A DNA stretch of 64,000 nt. Source: Undibacterium umbellatum (GTDB taxonomy: Bacteria > Pseudomonadota > Gammaproteobacteria > Burkholderiales > Burkholderiaceae_D). This document shows positions 19,037 through 28,235 of the stretch, in pieces. The notes under the pieces are model-generated. The model did no database searches, was not told the DNA's origin, and saw nothing but the letters and a program-made list of their open reading frames with translations. How positions within the stretch are numbered: the stretch's first letter is position 1; every line of letters begins with the position of its first letter. The stretch is taken from assembly GCF_014284125.1 (NCBI RefSeq), contig NZ_JACOFX010000013.1, forward strand, positions 1 through 64,000, given 5' to 3'. The translations under genes were made by a program, and so were the position numbers.

Positions 19037-19061
19037 GAATCCGGCGTTCTTTCTGACATAC

Positions 19062-19088
19062 AAAAAGCAGTCGTGATGACTGCTTTTT
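19062..19088. terminator. bidirectional terminator between convergent genes
   Basis: An 11-bp stem (AAAAAGCAGTC, 19062-19072, with GACTGCTTTTT, 19078-19088) with a 5-nt loop. A-run on the left and T-run on the right serve both the CurA-like gene and the isomerase gene. Confidence 0.85.
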
Positions 19089-19103
19089 TATTAAGCTACA
19101 AAT

Positions 19104-19895
19104 TCATTTCAACCAGTGCCTTACCCAGGATAAGCCCTCTGAAGTACCCGCGCGCGGCCTATACTCACAGCCTATCCAGCCTTGATAGCCCAGCTCATCA
19201 ATCAAATCAAATAGATAAGGGTAATTCACTTCCCCAAGATCAGGTTCATGTCTGTCCGGCACACCAGCTATCTGTATATGGCCAATACCAGCATGCAGGC
19301 GCGACATATCGCGGCGCAGCTTGATCGCGACATCACCCTCGACTATCTGGCAATGATAGATGTCAAATTGCACACGCAAATTCTCTACGCCTATCTCCAG
19401 GCAAATCTCTTGCGCCTCATCTTGCCTGTTCAAAAAATAACCGGGTATGTCGCGGGCATTAATAGGTTCAATAACAATCGTTATGCCCTCTCTGGCAGCC
19501 AGCAAGGCAGCATAGGCAAGATTACGCAAATACACAGCCCTGTGCTTTTCCCTGTCTTGTTCAGGCTGTATCAATCCAGCCATGACATGCAAATGACGGT
19601 TACCCAACACTCGTGCATAGTCAAGCGAGGTACTGAAGGCTTGCTTGAACTCTTCTTCACGACCGGGCAAGGAGGCAATCCCGCGCTCCCCCAACGCCCA
19701 GTTACCAGGGGCAGTATTGAACAGGACTTGCTCCAATCCATGTGCATTCAACAAATCACGCAACTCTGTAGCCGGGTACTCATAGGGGAACAGATACTCA
19801 ACCGCCTTGAAACCATCTTTCGCTGCAGCGGCAAAACGATCAAGAAAAGCAAACTCGGTATACATCATGCTGAGATTGGCAGCAAAACGAGGCAT
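19104..19895 (-). CDS. hyi: hydroxypyruvate isomerase family protein
   Basis: 263 residues (E. coli Hyi 258). A TIM-barrel sugar-phosphate-isomerase-type fold with the expected catalytic glutamates in TIVIEPIN and GCEYRP, plus QFDIYH and [13 protein letters not shown] for metal binding. It interconverts hydroxypyruvate and tartronate semialdehyde, or a related 2-oxo-tetronate. AAGGAG lies 6 nt before the ATG at 19895 and overlaps the stop codon of the upstream transporter, so the genes are translationally coupled. No glyoxylate carboligase or tartronate reductase gene is nearby, so the exact pathway is open. Confidence 0.85.
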   Translation of the reverse strand: MPRFAANLSMMYTEFAFLDRFAAAAKDGFKAVEYLFPYEYPATELRDLLNAHGLEQVLFNTAPGNWALGERGIASLPGREEEFKQAFSTSLDYARVLGNRHLHVMAGLIQPEQDREKHRAVYLRNLAYAALLAAREGITIVIEPINARDIPGYFLNRQDEAQEICLEIGVENLRVQFDIYHCQIVEGDVAIKLRRDMSRLHAGIGHIQIAGVPDRHEPDLGEVNYPYLFDLIDELGYQGWIGCEYRPRAGTSEGLSWVRHWLK

Positions 19896-19905
19896 GTCTG
19901 ACTCC

Positions 19906-20865
19906 TTATCTTTTGGCGTAATGTTGCGCCATGATGGCACAGACCATTAACTGTAACTGATGAAACAACATTAATGGCAATAAGACCATACCAACAGCAT
20001 GGCTGGCAAATAAAACTTTGGCCATGGGTACACCACTGGCCAGACTTTTCTTGGAGCCACAAAATACGATGGTGATTTCATCTTCCTTGCTAAATCCCAA
20101 ACGGCGGCTGATGACAGTCGTCAATACCATAATAATTGCCAGCATCAGGGCGCTGATGCCCAATAAACTTGCCAGCATCAAAGGCGGTAGTTGTTGCCAT
20201 AAGCCTTGCACGACCGCCTCACTGAAAGCAACATACACGACCAGCAAAATCGAACTCTGGTCCACCATCTTCAGCGTGACGGCATATTTTTCCAGCCAGG
20301 CCAGCAACCAGGGCCTGGCAATCTGTCCCGCGACAAACGGCAATAATAATTGACAAACAATTTTAAACATTGCGTCCAGTGAGGAATGAGTCTCACCATG
20401 TGCGACCATAAGCAGGCTGACCAGCAAAGGCGTCAGGAATATCCCCAACATATTACTGGCCGAGGCACTACAGACCGCCGCAGGTACATTACCGCGGGCG
20501 ACTGAAGTAAATGCGATTGAAGATTGTACCGTTGACGGCAATACACATAGAAAAAGTATGCCTATGTATAATTCAGGCGTCACCAGAAACAGGAGCAATG
20601 GCTTCAAGGCCACACCCATCAGAGGGAAGATGGCGAATGTACATACCATGACCAGCAAATGCAAACGCCAATGGGTAATGCCGGCCAGCACAGCCTGGCG
20701 CGACAACTTGGCACCGTGCATGAAGAATAGCAATGCGATCATGCCTACCGACAAATGATCGAAGCCTGATGCGATCACCCCGCGCGCAGGAAACAGGCTG
20801 GCCAGTGCGACCACACCAAACAACAGCAAAGTCATATTATCGGGTAAAAAACGCGGGCGTTTCAT
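19906..20865 (-). CDS. SBF-like bile acid:sodium symporter family transporter
   Basis: 319 residues with about nine or ten hydrophobic helices. It carries the features of the SBF-like group (E. coli YfeH): [10 protein letters not shown], the crossover region [18 protein letters not shown], and [15 protein letters not shown]. Substrates in this group are mostly unknown. It stands directly upstream of the hydroxypyruvate isomerase, with a shared ribosome-binding region, which suggests uptake or export of a related small organic acid; this is inference. Confidence 0.85.
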   Translation of the reverse strand: MKRPRFLPDNMTLLLFGVVALASLFPARGVIASGFDHLSVGMIALLFFMHGAKLSRQAVLAGITHWRLHLLVMVCTFAIFPLMGVALKPLLLFLVTPELYIGILFLCVLPSTVQSSIAFTSVARGNVPAAVCSASASNMLGIFLTPLLVSLLMVAHGETHSSLDAMFKIVCQLLLPFVAGQIARPWLLAWLEKYAVTLKMVDQSSILLVVYVAFSEAVVQGLWQQLPPLMLASLLGISALMLAIIMVLTTVISRRLGFSKEDEITIVFCGSKKSLASGVPMAKVLFASHAVGMVLLPLMLFHQLQLMVCAIMAQHYAKR

Positions 20866-21022
20866 ATGGGGAGAAGCAATAAGTGTGGGTGATTGATTGT
20901 ACTTGAATAAACCACACTGTCTTGCGAGGGAGATCGCCTTAAGGAAAAAACGTAGTCTGACACCAACACATCCAAACTCTACATCCGGCGTGCGGAGTTA
21001 TCAACGTCCATACAGTCGTAAG

Positions 21023-21472
21023 TTAGACTGCTGCAACCACTGCCGGTAAATAGATGTCGCAAAATTCTGCCGGCATGCGACGTGCGCGACCACTGCTAAG
21101 CTCTATGCATACTAAATCCCAGCGCCCCCTGAGTACCGTGGCACCGTCGCTATCACGTATCAATTGAAAACGCCTGTCCATGGTGAGTTTACCGTCGCTG
21201 GCAAACAACCAGGTTGCCAGCGTCAACGATTCACCGAGCAAGGTTGGCAAGACATAATCATATTCACCACGTCTGATCGCCATGGCGTGGTCGAGGCGAT
21301 GGTAATCTGCCAGATTCAATCCCAGCGCTTCAGAATGCCCCCATGCGACTTCTTCGCACCAGCGTACATAGACTGCATTGTTAGTGTGATTCAAACCATC
21401 GATATCACTTCCCTGCGGCTTCACTGACCGCATGAATGGTTGCGGGTAATCCCAATTTGTGGAAACACTCAT
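21023..21472 (-). CDS. acyl-CoA thioesterase, 4-hydroxybenzoyl-CoA thioesterase type
   Basis: 149 residues with a single hotdog fold. DIDGLNHTNNAVYVRWCEEVAW is the family start region (the usual catalytic Asp position in D-x-x-x-HxNN is here DGLNHTNNA), followed by RGEYDYVLPTLLGE. Similar proteins hydrolyse aromatic or fatty acyl-CoA. The ATG at 21472 is used because it begins the conserved domain; no clear Shine-Dalgarno is seen, and upstream codons run into ubiD. It lies 41 nt after ubiD on the same strand and is probably co-transcribed with it. Confidence 0.78.
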   Translation of the reverse strand: MSVSTNWDYPQPFMRSVKPQGSDIDGLNHTNNAVYVRWCEEVAWGHSEALGLNLADYHRLDHAMAIRRGEYDYVLPTLLGESLTLATWLFASDGKLTMDRRFQLIRDSDGATVLRGRWDLVCIELSSGRARRMPAEFCDIYLPAVVAAV

Positions 21473-21513
21473 ATATATACATGCAAAAAAATTGATAACT
21501 ACAAGGATGTAAT

Positions 21514-23001
21514 TTACAAACCCAACTCTTGCCAGATTTGATCTACTTTCGCCTTTACTTCTGGCGTCATTTCTATGGTAGTGCCCCACTCACGGCTGGT
21601 CTCGCCAGGCCATTTATTGGTCGCATCTATGCCCATCTTGCTACCCAGGCCACTGACCGGTGAAGCAAAGTCCAGGTAATCAATCGGCGTGTTGTCGACC
21701 AGCGTGGTATCGCGCAAGGGATCAACACGGGTAGTGATCGCCCAGATGACTTCTTTCCAGTCGCGGATATTGACATCTTCATCGACGACGATGATGAACT
21801 TGGTGTACATGAACTGCCGCAAAAAACTCCAGACACCAAACATGACGCGCTTGGCATGACCGGCGTAGGCCTTTTTCATTTGCACAACGGCCATGCGATA
21901 ACTACAGCCTTCCGGCGGGAGGTAGAAGTCGGTAATTTCACTGAACTGTTTTTGCAATAATGGGATGAAAACTTCGTTCAGCGCCACACCAAGTATCGCT
22001 GGCTCATCTGGTGGCTTCCCTGTATACGTAGAGTGATAAATAGGATCGCGGCGCATGGTGATACGGTCTATGGTGAAGACCGGGAACCAGTCTTTCTCGT
22101 TGTAATAACCGGTGTGATCACCATACGGACCTTCCAGCGCATGTTCATAGCCGCTAGGATGATTTTCATCTGGATAAATATGCCCTTCCAGCACGATTTC
22201 TGCTGATGCGGGTACGCGCAATTCGCTACCGATCGCCTTCACCAATTCAGTACGACTGCCACGCAAGAGACCGGCAAACTGGTATTCAGATAAACTGTCT
22301 GGCACTGGTGTTACTGCACCTAATATAGTGGCCGGATCTGCACCAAGTGCAACGGCGATAGGATAAGGTTTGCCCTTATTGACGATGCCATGTTCACGAA
22401 AATCCAGCGCACCGCCACGATGTGCCAGCCAGCGCATAATGACTTTATTGCGACCCAATACTTGCTGTCTATAGATACCCAGATTCTGGCGTTTCTTATT
22501 GGGGCCTTTGGTAATCACCAGGCCCCAGGTGATCAAGGGTGCGACGTCGCCTGGCCAGCAATGCTGTATCGGTAAACGGGCAAGATCGACGTCATTACCT
22601 TCCCAGACTATTTCCTGGCATTTGGCACCACGCAGCTCTTTAGGTGACATGTCCCAGACAGCTTTCACCAATGATCCCATGCCCAGCATCTCTTTAAAAC
22701 CCTTGGGTGGTTCTGGTTCTTTTAGCGCTGATAAGACATGGCCTATCTGCCGCAATTCGCTCAGGTTTTCTGCGCCCATGCCAAGTGCTACGCGACGTGT
22801 CGTGCCAAATAAATTACCCAGCACTGGTATGGTATGGCCAACAGGTTTGGTGAATAAAAGAGCCGGACCTTCAGAACGCAAAGTGCGGTCGCAAATCTCT
22901 GTCATTTCAAGATGTGGTGAAACAGGCAAGTCCACCCGTTTTAGCTCGTCTTTTTCTTGCAGTTGAGAAATAAAATCTCTCAAATCAGAATATTTCATCA
23001 T
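21514..23001 (-). CDS. ubiD: 4-hydroxy-3-polyprenylbenzoate decarboxylase
   Basis: 495 residues (E. coli UbiD 497). Prenylated-FMN-dependent decarboxylase of ubiquinone synthesis. Family segments seen are [41 protein letters not shown] for cofactor and metal binding, and [33 protein letters not shown] split over the catalytic Glu region. The partner UbiX that makes prFMN is not in the window. The first two codons are both ATG, so the start is 23001 or 22998. Confidence 0.95.
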   Translation of the reverse strand: MMKYSDLRDFISQLQEKDELKRVDLPVSPHLEMTEICDRTLRSEGPALLFTKPVGHTIPVLGNLFGTTRRVALGMGAENLSELRQIGHVLSALKEPEPPKGFKEMLGMGSLVKAVWDMSPKELRGAKCQEIVWEGNDVDLARLPIQHCWPGDVAPLITWGLVITKGPNKKRQNLGIYRQQVLGRNKVIMRWLAHRGGALDFREHGIVNKGKPYPIAVALGADPATILGAVTPVPDSLSEYQFAGLLRGSRTELVKAIGSELRVPASAEIVLEGHIYPDENHPSGYEHALEGPYGDHTGYYNEKDWFPVFTIDRITMRRDPIYHSTYTGKPPDEPAILGVALNEVFIPLLQKQFSEITDFYLPPEGCSYRMAVVQMKKAYAGHAKRVMFGVWSFLRQFMYTKFIIVVDEDVNIRDWKEVIWAITTRVDPLRDTTLVDNTPIDYLDFASPVSGLGSKMGIDATNKWPGETSREWGTTIEMTPEVKAKVDQIWQELGL

Positions 23002-23131
23002 TTTTCGCTTTTTCGTATCTCTGCACTAGTCGCACTAGCAAATTCTGCCAAGTGCTTGATTTTATTCAACTTTGCTGCATTGCAGCACAATTCATTAGAC
23101 ATAAAAGTAATCAACTTCTCGTTTGATAGTG

Positions 23132-23160
23132 TTGACTTGATATAAAACCGCCCCTACAAT
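23132..23160 (+). promoter_or_regulatory. strong sigma-70 promoter
   Basis: TTGACT (23132-23137) and TACAAT (23155-23160) are separated by 17 bp, close to consensus. The start of transcription would be near 23167, leaving a leader of about 320 nt before the transglycosylase gene at 23485. It is divergent from ubiD. Confidence 0.75.
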
Positions 23161-23166
23161 TCGCTC

Positions 23167-23484
23167 AACTTGATGAAGAGGTTAATGACTTCCGCCACTT
23201 TCGATGCAAAGAAAGTTTCGCCACACGGTAACATCATTCACGGGGATCGGGCCCCAACATAACATTGTAAGGATTGTTTTCAAAAGGCGTCTGCCTTAAC
23301 CCGAAAATAGTTGTTTGTCACTGGACACACCATGACCAGGTCTGACTGATCTGATTTGACAAACGACTCCGGCGTCTTGCGATCACACTTGTGACGAAGA
23401 CGATGTTTCTGATTCGTAGATTAGCTGTTTGCATTTGACTTTGAATAAAGGTGGATGTCGCGTCGCGAAAATTCAGGAGGTAAC
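23167..23484 (+). other. long 5' leader with hairpins and a possible small ORF
   Basis: About 318 nt between the predicted transcription start and the transglycosylase start. Visible elements are a small ORF (23185-23262), an AAGGC/GCCTT hairpin (about 23284-23297), and a long-range stem GTTTGTCA (23313-23320) with TGACAAAC (23357-23364) that encloses a smaller CTGG/CCAG hairpin. No known riboswitch signature is recognised. Confidence 0.45.
23185..23262 (+). CDS. possible 25-residue upstream ORF
   Basis: An ATG with AAGAGG 3 nt upstream, running 25 codons to a TAA; an in-frame ATG at 23173 would give 29 codons. The peptide is hydrophilic (DAKKVSPHGNIIHGDRAPT at its end), with no run of any one amino acid that would suggest a classical attenuator peptide. 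It lies wholly in the leader of the transglycosylase transcript. Expression is unproven and the call is tentative. Confidence 0.3.
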   Translation: MTSATFDAKKVSPHGNIIHGDRAPT

Positions 23485-24432
23485 ATGTTTCAACGTTTTA
23501 TTTTAGCTGTACAACAAAGTAGTTTTTCTTCAACGGATACGCGCAAAGCGCTCTCCATGGTAGCGCGTGATACAAGCAGTGGTTTATTCACCACCCTGCG
23601 CAACCTGCTCACACTCGCTGGTGTCATCGCCATGACTGTTCTGGTCATGATGTTTGTCAAACCCGAACTCACTGACAAATTCAAAGATTTGTCCCCCTAT
23701 GCTGAAGTTGACGAAGAAACTCCAGCAGAAGCCGTAGCGACTGTACCAGCACCTGATCTTGCACATTTGATGAAGGCACCCGGTCAGACCAATTCTGATG
23801 CGAACTTGCAAGCATCTGAAGAAGAAGCAAAAATGCTGGGCAACACCCGTCAGCAACAATGGGTAACTACCTGGCTGGCCAAGCGCTACCGTGTGGCTAC
23901 TGATGCAACCAATATGCTGGTATCCGCCGCTTACCTGACAGCCAAAGAAATCAAGATTGATCCTTTACTGATACTGTCCGTCATGGCGATAGAATCCGGC
24001 TTGAATCCTTTCGCGGAAAGCCCGGTAGGAGCGCAAGGCCTGATGCAAGTCATGTCCAAAGTACATCACGACAAGTTCCAGGACCTTGGAGGCGTGAAAG
24101 CTGCCCTGAATCCGGTTGCCAATATCCGTGTTGGTGCCCTGATCCTGAAAGACTATGTCACTCGCGGCGGTTCTGTTGAAGCCGGTCTGAAGATGTATGT
24201 AGGCGCAGCCGATGCCGACACTGACTCTGGTTATGGCGCACGTGTATTGAATGAATACAAGCGCCTGAAAGATGTCTCTGCTGGTAAGAACGTACCTACC
24301 TTCTTTAGCAGCGCCCCGGCACCTGCCCCCGTACAAGCCCGCCCAATTGAAGCGGCTCCAACACTCAAGCCTGAGGCAACAGAAGCCAGACTGACAGTAG
24401 AACCGAAAAAAGACCAGGTCGCAGCACTGTAA
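23485..24432 (+). CDS. membrane-anchored lytic transglycosylase (SLT domain)
   Basis: 315 residues. One hydrophobic segment (about 37-58) probably anchors the protein in the inner membrane, followed by an acidic linker and an SLT catalytic domain (about 150-265). The catalytic Glu is in SVMAIESGLNPFAESPVGA, and GLMQVM follows as in family 1 transglycosylases. The C-terminal 50 residues are rich in Pro, Ala and Glu. It cleaves peptidoglycan glycan strands. AGGAGGTAAC before the ATG at 23485 is an excellent ribosome-binding site and settles the start. Single gene between its own promoter and terminator. Confidence 0.9.
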   Translation: MFQRFILAVQQSSFSSTDTRKALSMVARDTSSGLFTTLRNLLTLAGVIAMTVLVMMFVKPELTDKFKDLSPYAEVDEETPAEAVATVPAPDLAHLMKAPGQTNSDANLQASEEEAKMLGNTRQQQWVTTWLAKRYRVATDATNMLVSAAYLTAKEIKIDPLLILSVMAIESGLNPFAESPVGAQGLMQVMSKVHHDKFQDLGGVKAALNPVANIRVGALILKDYVTRGGSVEAGLKMYVGAADADTDSGYGARVLNEYKRLKDVSAGKNVPTFFSSAPAPAPVQARPIEAAPTLKPEATEARLTVEPKKDQVAAL

Positions 24433-24443
24433 ACCTGCTCTTT

Positions 24444-24483
24444 AAAAAAGCCGCCTGATCTTTTTTGATCCGGCGGCTTTTTC
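24444..24483. terminator. strong terminator between convergent genes
   Basis: Stem GCCGCC-GATC paired with GATC-GGCGGC around a TTTTTT loop, with an A-run before and a T-run after, 12 nt after the transglycosylase stop. The A-run allows use by the convergent aminotransferase too. Confidence 0.88.
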
Positions 24484-24498
24484 AATTCTTGACCACGG

Positions 24499-25665
24499 TT
24501 ATTTGTTCGCCAGAAATTTCTTCAGCCGAGCAACAGCCTCTTGCAAATTCTCAAATGAATTGGCATATGACAGCCGCACATACGATGTCGCAGTCGCCGG
24601 GCCAAAATCCAGGCCAGGCACGATTACTACACCTGCTTCATTCAATACCTGTTTGGCAAAGGCATCTGCATCGTCGGTAAACCTGGAACAGTCGGCATAG
24701 ACATAGAATGCGCCATCCGGCATGACGGGGATACCAAAACCCAGTTCGCGCAATGCAGGCACGATGTAGTCGCGGCGACGCTTAAATTCTGCCCTGCGCT
24801 CTTCATAAATGCTCATAGTCGCAGGCTCAAAGCAAGCCAGCGCCGCATACTGCGCAATCGAAGACGGGCAAATGAACAGGTTTTGCGCCAACTTTTCGAG
24901 TGCAGGCACAATACGCTCTGGCACCACCAGCCAGCCAAGACGCCAGCCTGTCATATTGAAATACTTGCTGAAACTATTGATGACGACCACATCTTCATCC
25001 AGCGACAAGGCAGAAAATGGCGACCCATCATAAGTCAGTCCCTGATAAATCTCATCAACAATGCTGAAGCCACCCAGTTCCTTGACGGTTGCAACGATTT
25101 TGCCCAGTTCTTCATGCTCTATGGAAGTGCCAGTAGGATTCGATGGCGATGCCAGCAAAACACCACTGCTGCGCTCATCCCATTGCTGGCGGACGATTTC
25201 TTCTGTCAATTGAAAACGGTGGTCCGGTCCACTGGCGATGAGTTTTGCCCTTCCCTCAAATGCAGCAACAAAATGGCGGTTGCAGGGATAGCAAGGATCA
25301 GGCATCAGCACTTCCCTGCCCGGCTCGACCAGGGCAGCACAAGCTAGCAACAAAGCTGCCGATGCACCTGCCGTCACGATAATGCGGGAAGCTGCCACTT
25401 CAAGGCCAAACACATCACGATAATGCTGCGATATCGCCGTGCGCAATGCTGGCAAACCCAGAGCCGAGGTATATTGCAAACGCCCGGCCGCCATGGCCTT
25501 TGCGGCTGCATCAATCACCGCTTGCGGCGCCGTAAAGTCTGGTTCGCCTATACCCATATGTATCAGATGGCGCCCCTGCTGTTCCAGTTCCGCCGCCATT
25601 TTCATGAGTTCCATCACGTGGAAAGGGGCAATATTGTCCAGTCTTGCTGCGAGATTTTGATGCAT
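24499..25665 (-). CDS. PLP-dependent aminotransferase (class I/II)
   Basis: 388 residues. Fold-type I aminotransferase: Schiff-base Lys in INSFSKYFNMTGWRLGW (about 235-251), ASPSNPTGTS for the PLP-phosphate and Asn contact, IVDEIYQGLTY, and the carboxylate-binding Arg in YVRLSYA. This looks like the aspartate/alanine/valine-type group; substrate not resolved. AGGA lies 6 nt before the ATG at 25665. It follows the ribBX-ribH-nusB block on the same strand but is separated by a terminator. Confidence 0.88.
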   Translation of the reverse strand: MHQNLAARLDNIAPFHVMELMKMAAELEQQGRHLIHMGIGEPDFTAPQAVIDAAAKAMAAGRLQYTSALGLPALRTAISQHYRDVFGLEVAASRIIVTAGASAALLLACAALVEPGREVLMPDPCYPCNRHFVAAFEGRAKLIASGPDHRFQLTEEIVRQQWDERSSGVLLASPSNPTGTSIEHEELGKIVATVKELGGFSIVDEIYQGLTYDGSPFSALSLDEDVVVINSFSKYFNMTGWRLGWLVVPERIVPALEKLAQNLFICPSSIAQYAALACFEPATMSIYEERRAEFKRRRDYIVPALRELGFGIPVMPDGAFYVYADCSRFTDDADAFAKQVLNEAGVVIVPGLDFGPATATSYVRLSYANSFENLQEAVARLKKFLANK

Positions 25666-25688
25666 GGCACTTCCTAAAAACACAGGCT

Positions 25689-25728
25689 GAAAAAAACCGC
25701 CTTATTTATCTTTCAAAATAAGGCGGTA
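25689..25728 (-). terminator. terminator of the rib-nusB operon
   Basis: A 12-bp stem (ACCGCCTTATTT with its complement) followed on the minus strand by a run of seven T. Confidence 0.88.
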
Positions 25729-25767
25729 GATGCTTTTACAAATATGGTCAGTAACTTGGTCAGTACC

Positions 25768-26232
25768 TTACTTACCTGCTGCAACCTCAGTCGCACGCAG
25801 CTTTGCTGCCAGTTTGTCGAGTACGCCATTGACATACTTGTGACCATCGAGTCCACCAAAGGACTTGGTCAGCTCGACCGCTTCATTGATAACAACGCGG
25901 TAAGGGATTTCTATGTGATTCTTCAATTCATAGGCACCAATCAGCAAGGCGGCATGCTCGATAGGTGACAATTCAGCAATGGTACGATCGATCAGGGGAG
26001 CAATTTGCTGGCGCAATTCTATGGATTGTTTGATAGCACCGTGCAACAGGGAATCAAAATGTTCTCTGTCAGCCTTCTCAAAACCGTGAGCTTCACGGAT
26101 ATGGGCTTCAATTGCACCAGAATCTTCATTATTCAGCAGCCATTGGTACATGCCCTGCAAGGCAAATTCGCGCGCACGGTGGCGTGGCGAACGGTTCTTG
26201 CTGGGATTGGCGTGTAGTGTTTTATTATTCAT
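25768..26232 (-). CDS. nusB: transcription antitermination factor NusB
   Basis: 154 residues (E. coli 139) with a basic N-terminal extension. [17 protein letters not shown] opens the conserved all-helical domain, and [30 protein letters not shown] closes it. NusB with NusE binds boxA RNA during rRNA antitermination. It lies 94 nt after ribH, as in many proteobacteria, and ends at a strong terminator. Confidence 0.95.
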   Translation of the reverse strand: MNNKTLHANPSKNRSPRHRAREFALQGMYQWLLNNEDSGAIEAHIREAHGFEKADREHFDSLLHGAIKQSIELRQQIAPLIDRTIAELSPIEHAALLIGAYELKNHIEIPYRVVINEAVELTKSFGGLDGHKYVNGVLDKLAAKLRATEVAAGK

Positions 26233-26326
26233 ATCTTCTCTTACCGTATCTTACTTAACTTACCTAATTTAAAGCTGGGTGATCATGGTTCAGGCTTAAA
26301 TTCAAGCTCAAGCCTGGACAAGACGA

Positions 26327-26824
26327 TCAGGCATCATAGTGCACATCTTCTGTGGCTTCTGCCAATTCTTCGAGGGCCAGAGTCAGGTTGGCCATTTCTA
26401 CGGCAACGCGGGCGGCATCACGGCCTTTTTCCTGCATGCGCACTTCGGCCTGTTCGTCATTCTCTGTGGTCAGGATGGCATTGGCGATAGGGATTCCGGC
26501 GTCCAGGCCAACGCGGGTGATGCCTGCGCCAGATTCATTCGACACCAGTTCAAAGTGGTAGGTTTCACCACGGATAACTGCGCCCAGAGCGATCAGGGCA
26601 TCGAATTGATTGGTCTCTGCCAGTTTTTGCAAAGCCAGCGGCACTTCCAGTGCGCCCGGCACTGTGACGTGCAGAATGTCTTCATTGAGTACACCCAGCA
26701 GTGACAATTCAGCCAGGCAAGCATCCAGCAAGCCCTTGCCGATATTGTCATTGAAACGCGCCTGTACGATACCTACGCGTACGCCTGCGCCATCCAGATT
26801 TGCTTCGTAATGTCCAACTGTCAT
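26327..26824 (-). CDS. ribH: 6,7-dimethyl-8-ribityllumazine synthase
   Basis: 165 residues. The lumazine synthase motifs are clear: [43 protein letters not shown] with the catalytic His, and [13 protein letters not shown]. It condenses the pyrimidine amine with dihydroxybutanone phosphate made by RibB. The start at 26824 ([12 protein letters not shown]) follows AAGAAAG; upstream codons to 26881 are not conserved. It sits 100 nt after ribBX in the riboflavin operon. Confidence 0.95.
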   Translation of the reverse strand: MTVGHYEANLDGAGVRVGIVQARFNDNIGKGLLDACLAELSLLGVLNEDILHVTVPGALEVPLALQKLAETNQFDALIALGAVIRGETYHFELVSNESGAGITRVGLDAGIPIANAILTTENDEQAEVRMQEKGRDAARVAVEMANLTLALEELAEATEDVHYDA

Positions 26825-26924
26825 AATATTCTTTCTTGCGCTTTTCGCGCCTAATGTAATGTGAGTGGTGGAAGTACACAAAAAAGACCGCTGGCGACTC
26901 TGCTACAGCCCGGCACTCCCATCA

Positions 26925-28043
26925 TTATTTGTCTACGCACGGCTTATCGAGATAACCAACAACTTCGAGATTAAATCCTGTCATGGACGGCATCTTACGT
27001 GGATTGGCCAGCAATTTCATCTTGCCCACGCCAACATCCTTCAAAATCTGTGCACCTATGCCGTAATTGCGCAAGTCCATGCGTGCGGCACGGCCTGTTG
27101 GCCTGGTTTCTGGCGTATCGAGTGCTTTGAACTGGTCAAACATCTGCTCGGCAGTTTCTTCGCAATTGAGCAAGACGATCACGCCGGATTCCGATTTCTT
27201 GATAGCCGCCATAGCCGCAGCGACATTCCATGAATGCGTAGTGGCCTGGCTTTCCAGCAAATCAATGATGGATACCGGCTGATGCACACGCACCAGTGCT
27301 TCTTTTTCGCGAGTGATATCGCCATGTACCAGCGCCAAGTGGGCGGAGCCACTAGGCTTATCGCGATAAACCAGCGCCTTGAAGCTGCCATGCACGGTAT
27401 GCATTTCACGTTCGGCCACACGATCAACGATGCTCTCTGTCTGGCTACGGTAATGAATCAGGTCGGCAATCGTCCCTATCTTCATATCATGTTCTTGGGC
27501 GAACTCGATCAGATCAGGCAATCGAGCCATGGTGCCATCGTCCTTCATGATTTCGCAAATCACTGATGCCGGGGTCAGTCCTGCCAGCTCTGCCAGGTCG
27601 CAACCGGCCTCAGTATGACCTGCACGCATGAGGACACCGCCTCTTTGCGCCTTCAGAGGGAAAATATGACCAGGCTGGACGATGTCAGCAGCAGTGGACT
27701 TCTTGTCAACAGCAACTTGTACCGTGCGGGCGCGGTCTGCAGCGGAAATGCCAGTGGTTACTCCTTCAGCCGCTTCTATTGATACGGTGAAGTTGGTGCC
27801 AAAAGAAGTGCCGTTGCGGCTTGTCATCATGGCCAGGTTCAACTGGTCACAACGCTCTTCTGTCAGAGTCAGGCAAATCAGGCCACGGCCAAACTTGGCC
27901 ATGAAATTGATGGCTTCTGGAGTGACAAACTCGGCGGCCATGATCAAGTCGCCTTCGTTTTCTCTATCTTCTTCATCAACCAGTATCACCATGCGCCCAG
28001 CGCGCAATTCGGCAACGATTTCCTGGGTAGTAGACATGCTCAT
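26925..28043 (-). CDS. ribB: 3,4-dihydroxy-2-butanone-4-phosphate synthase with degenerate RibA-like domain (RibBX)
   Basis: 372 residues. Residues 1-200 are a complete RibB (DEEDRENEGDLIMAAEF, TSRNGTSF, HTEAGCDLAELAG). The C-terminal 165 residues align in position with GTP cyclohydrolase II but lack the three zinc cysteines and the RQEGRGIG motif: the corresponding stretches read HGDITREKEALVRVHQPVS and VIVLLNCEETAEQM. It should therefore not act as RibA, and matches the RibBX hybrids known from other proteobacteria. A separate RibA must lie elsewhere. AGGA stands 9 nt before the ATG at 28043; a second ATG follows two codons later. No FMN riboswitch precedes it. Confidence 0.9.
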   Translation of the reverse strand: MSMSTTQEIVAELRAGRMVILVDEEDRENEGDLIMAAEFVTPEAINFMAKFGRGLICLTLTEERCDQLNLAMMTSRNGTSFGTNFTVSIEAAEGVTTGISAADRARTVQVAVDKKSTAADIVQPGHIFPLKAQRGGVLMRAGHTEAGCDLAELAGLTPASVICEIMKDDGTMARLPDLIEFAQEHDMKIGTIADLIHYRSQTESIVDRVAEREMHTVHGSFKALVYRDKPSGSAHLALVHGDITREKEALVRVHQPVSIIDLLESQATTHSWNVAAAMAAIKKSESGVIVLLNCEETAEQMFDQFKALDTPETRPTGRAARMDLRNYGIGAQILKDVGVGKMKLLANPRKMPSMTGFNLEVVGYLDKPCVDK

Positions 28044-28235
28044 AGGGGAATATCCTGAACCGGGCCAAAGACACAAGAACGTCGGGCCGCTGGTTTTTCA
28101 GTGCAAATGAATGAAGTCGCTATTTTAAAGGATTTACGCCCTTTCTTCCTGTGCATTCTGTCGATTTATCAAGGATTTATGATGCATCCATTGAGTGACA
28201 TGCGCCAGATACCTGACAAGTTCAGTCAAAGGGAC

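Noticed and set aside
28044..28235. Possible FMN riboswitch upstream of ribBX
   Set aside because: The conserved RFN core sequences are absent, and the gap is filled by unremarkable sequence.
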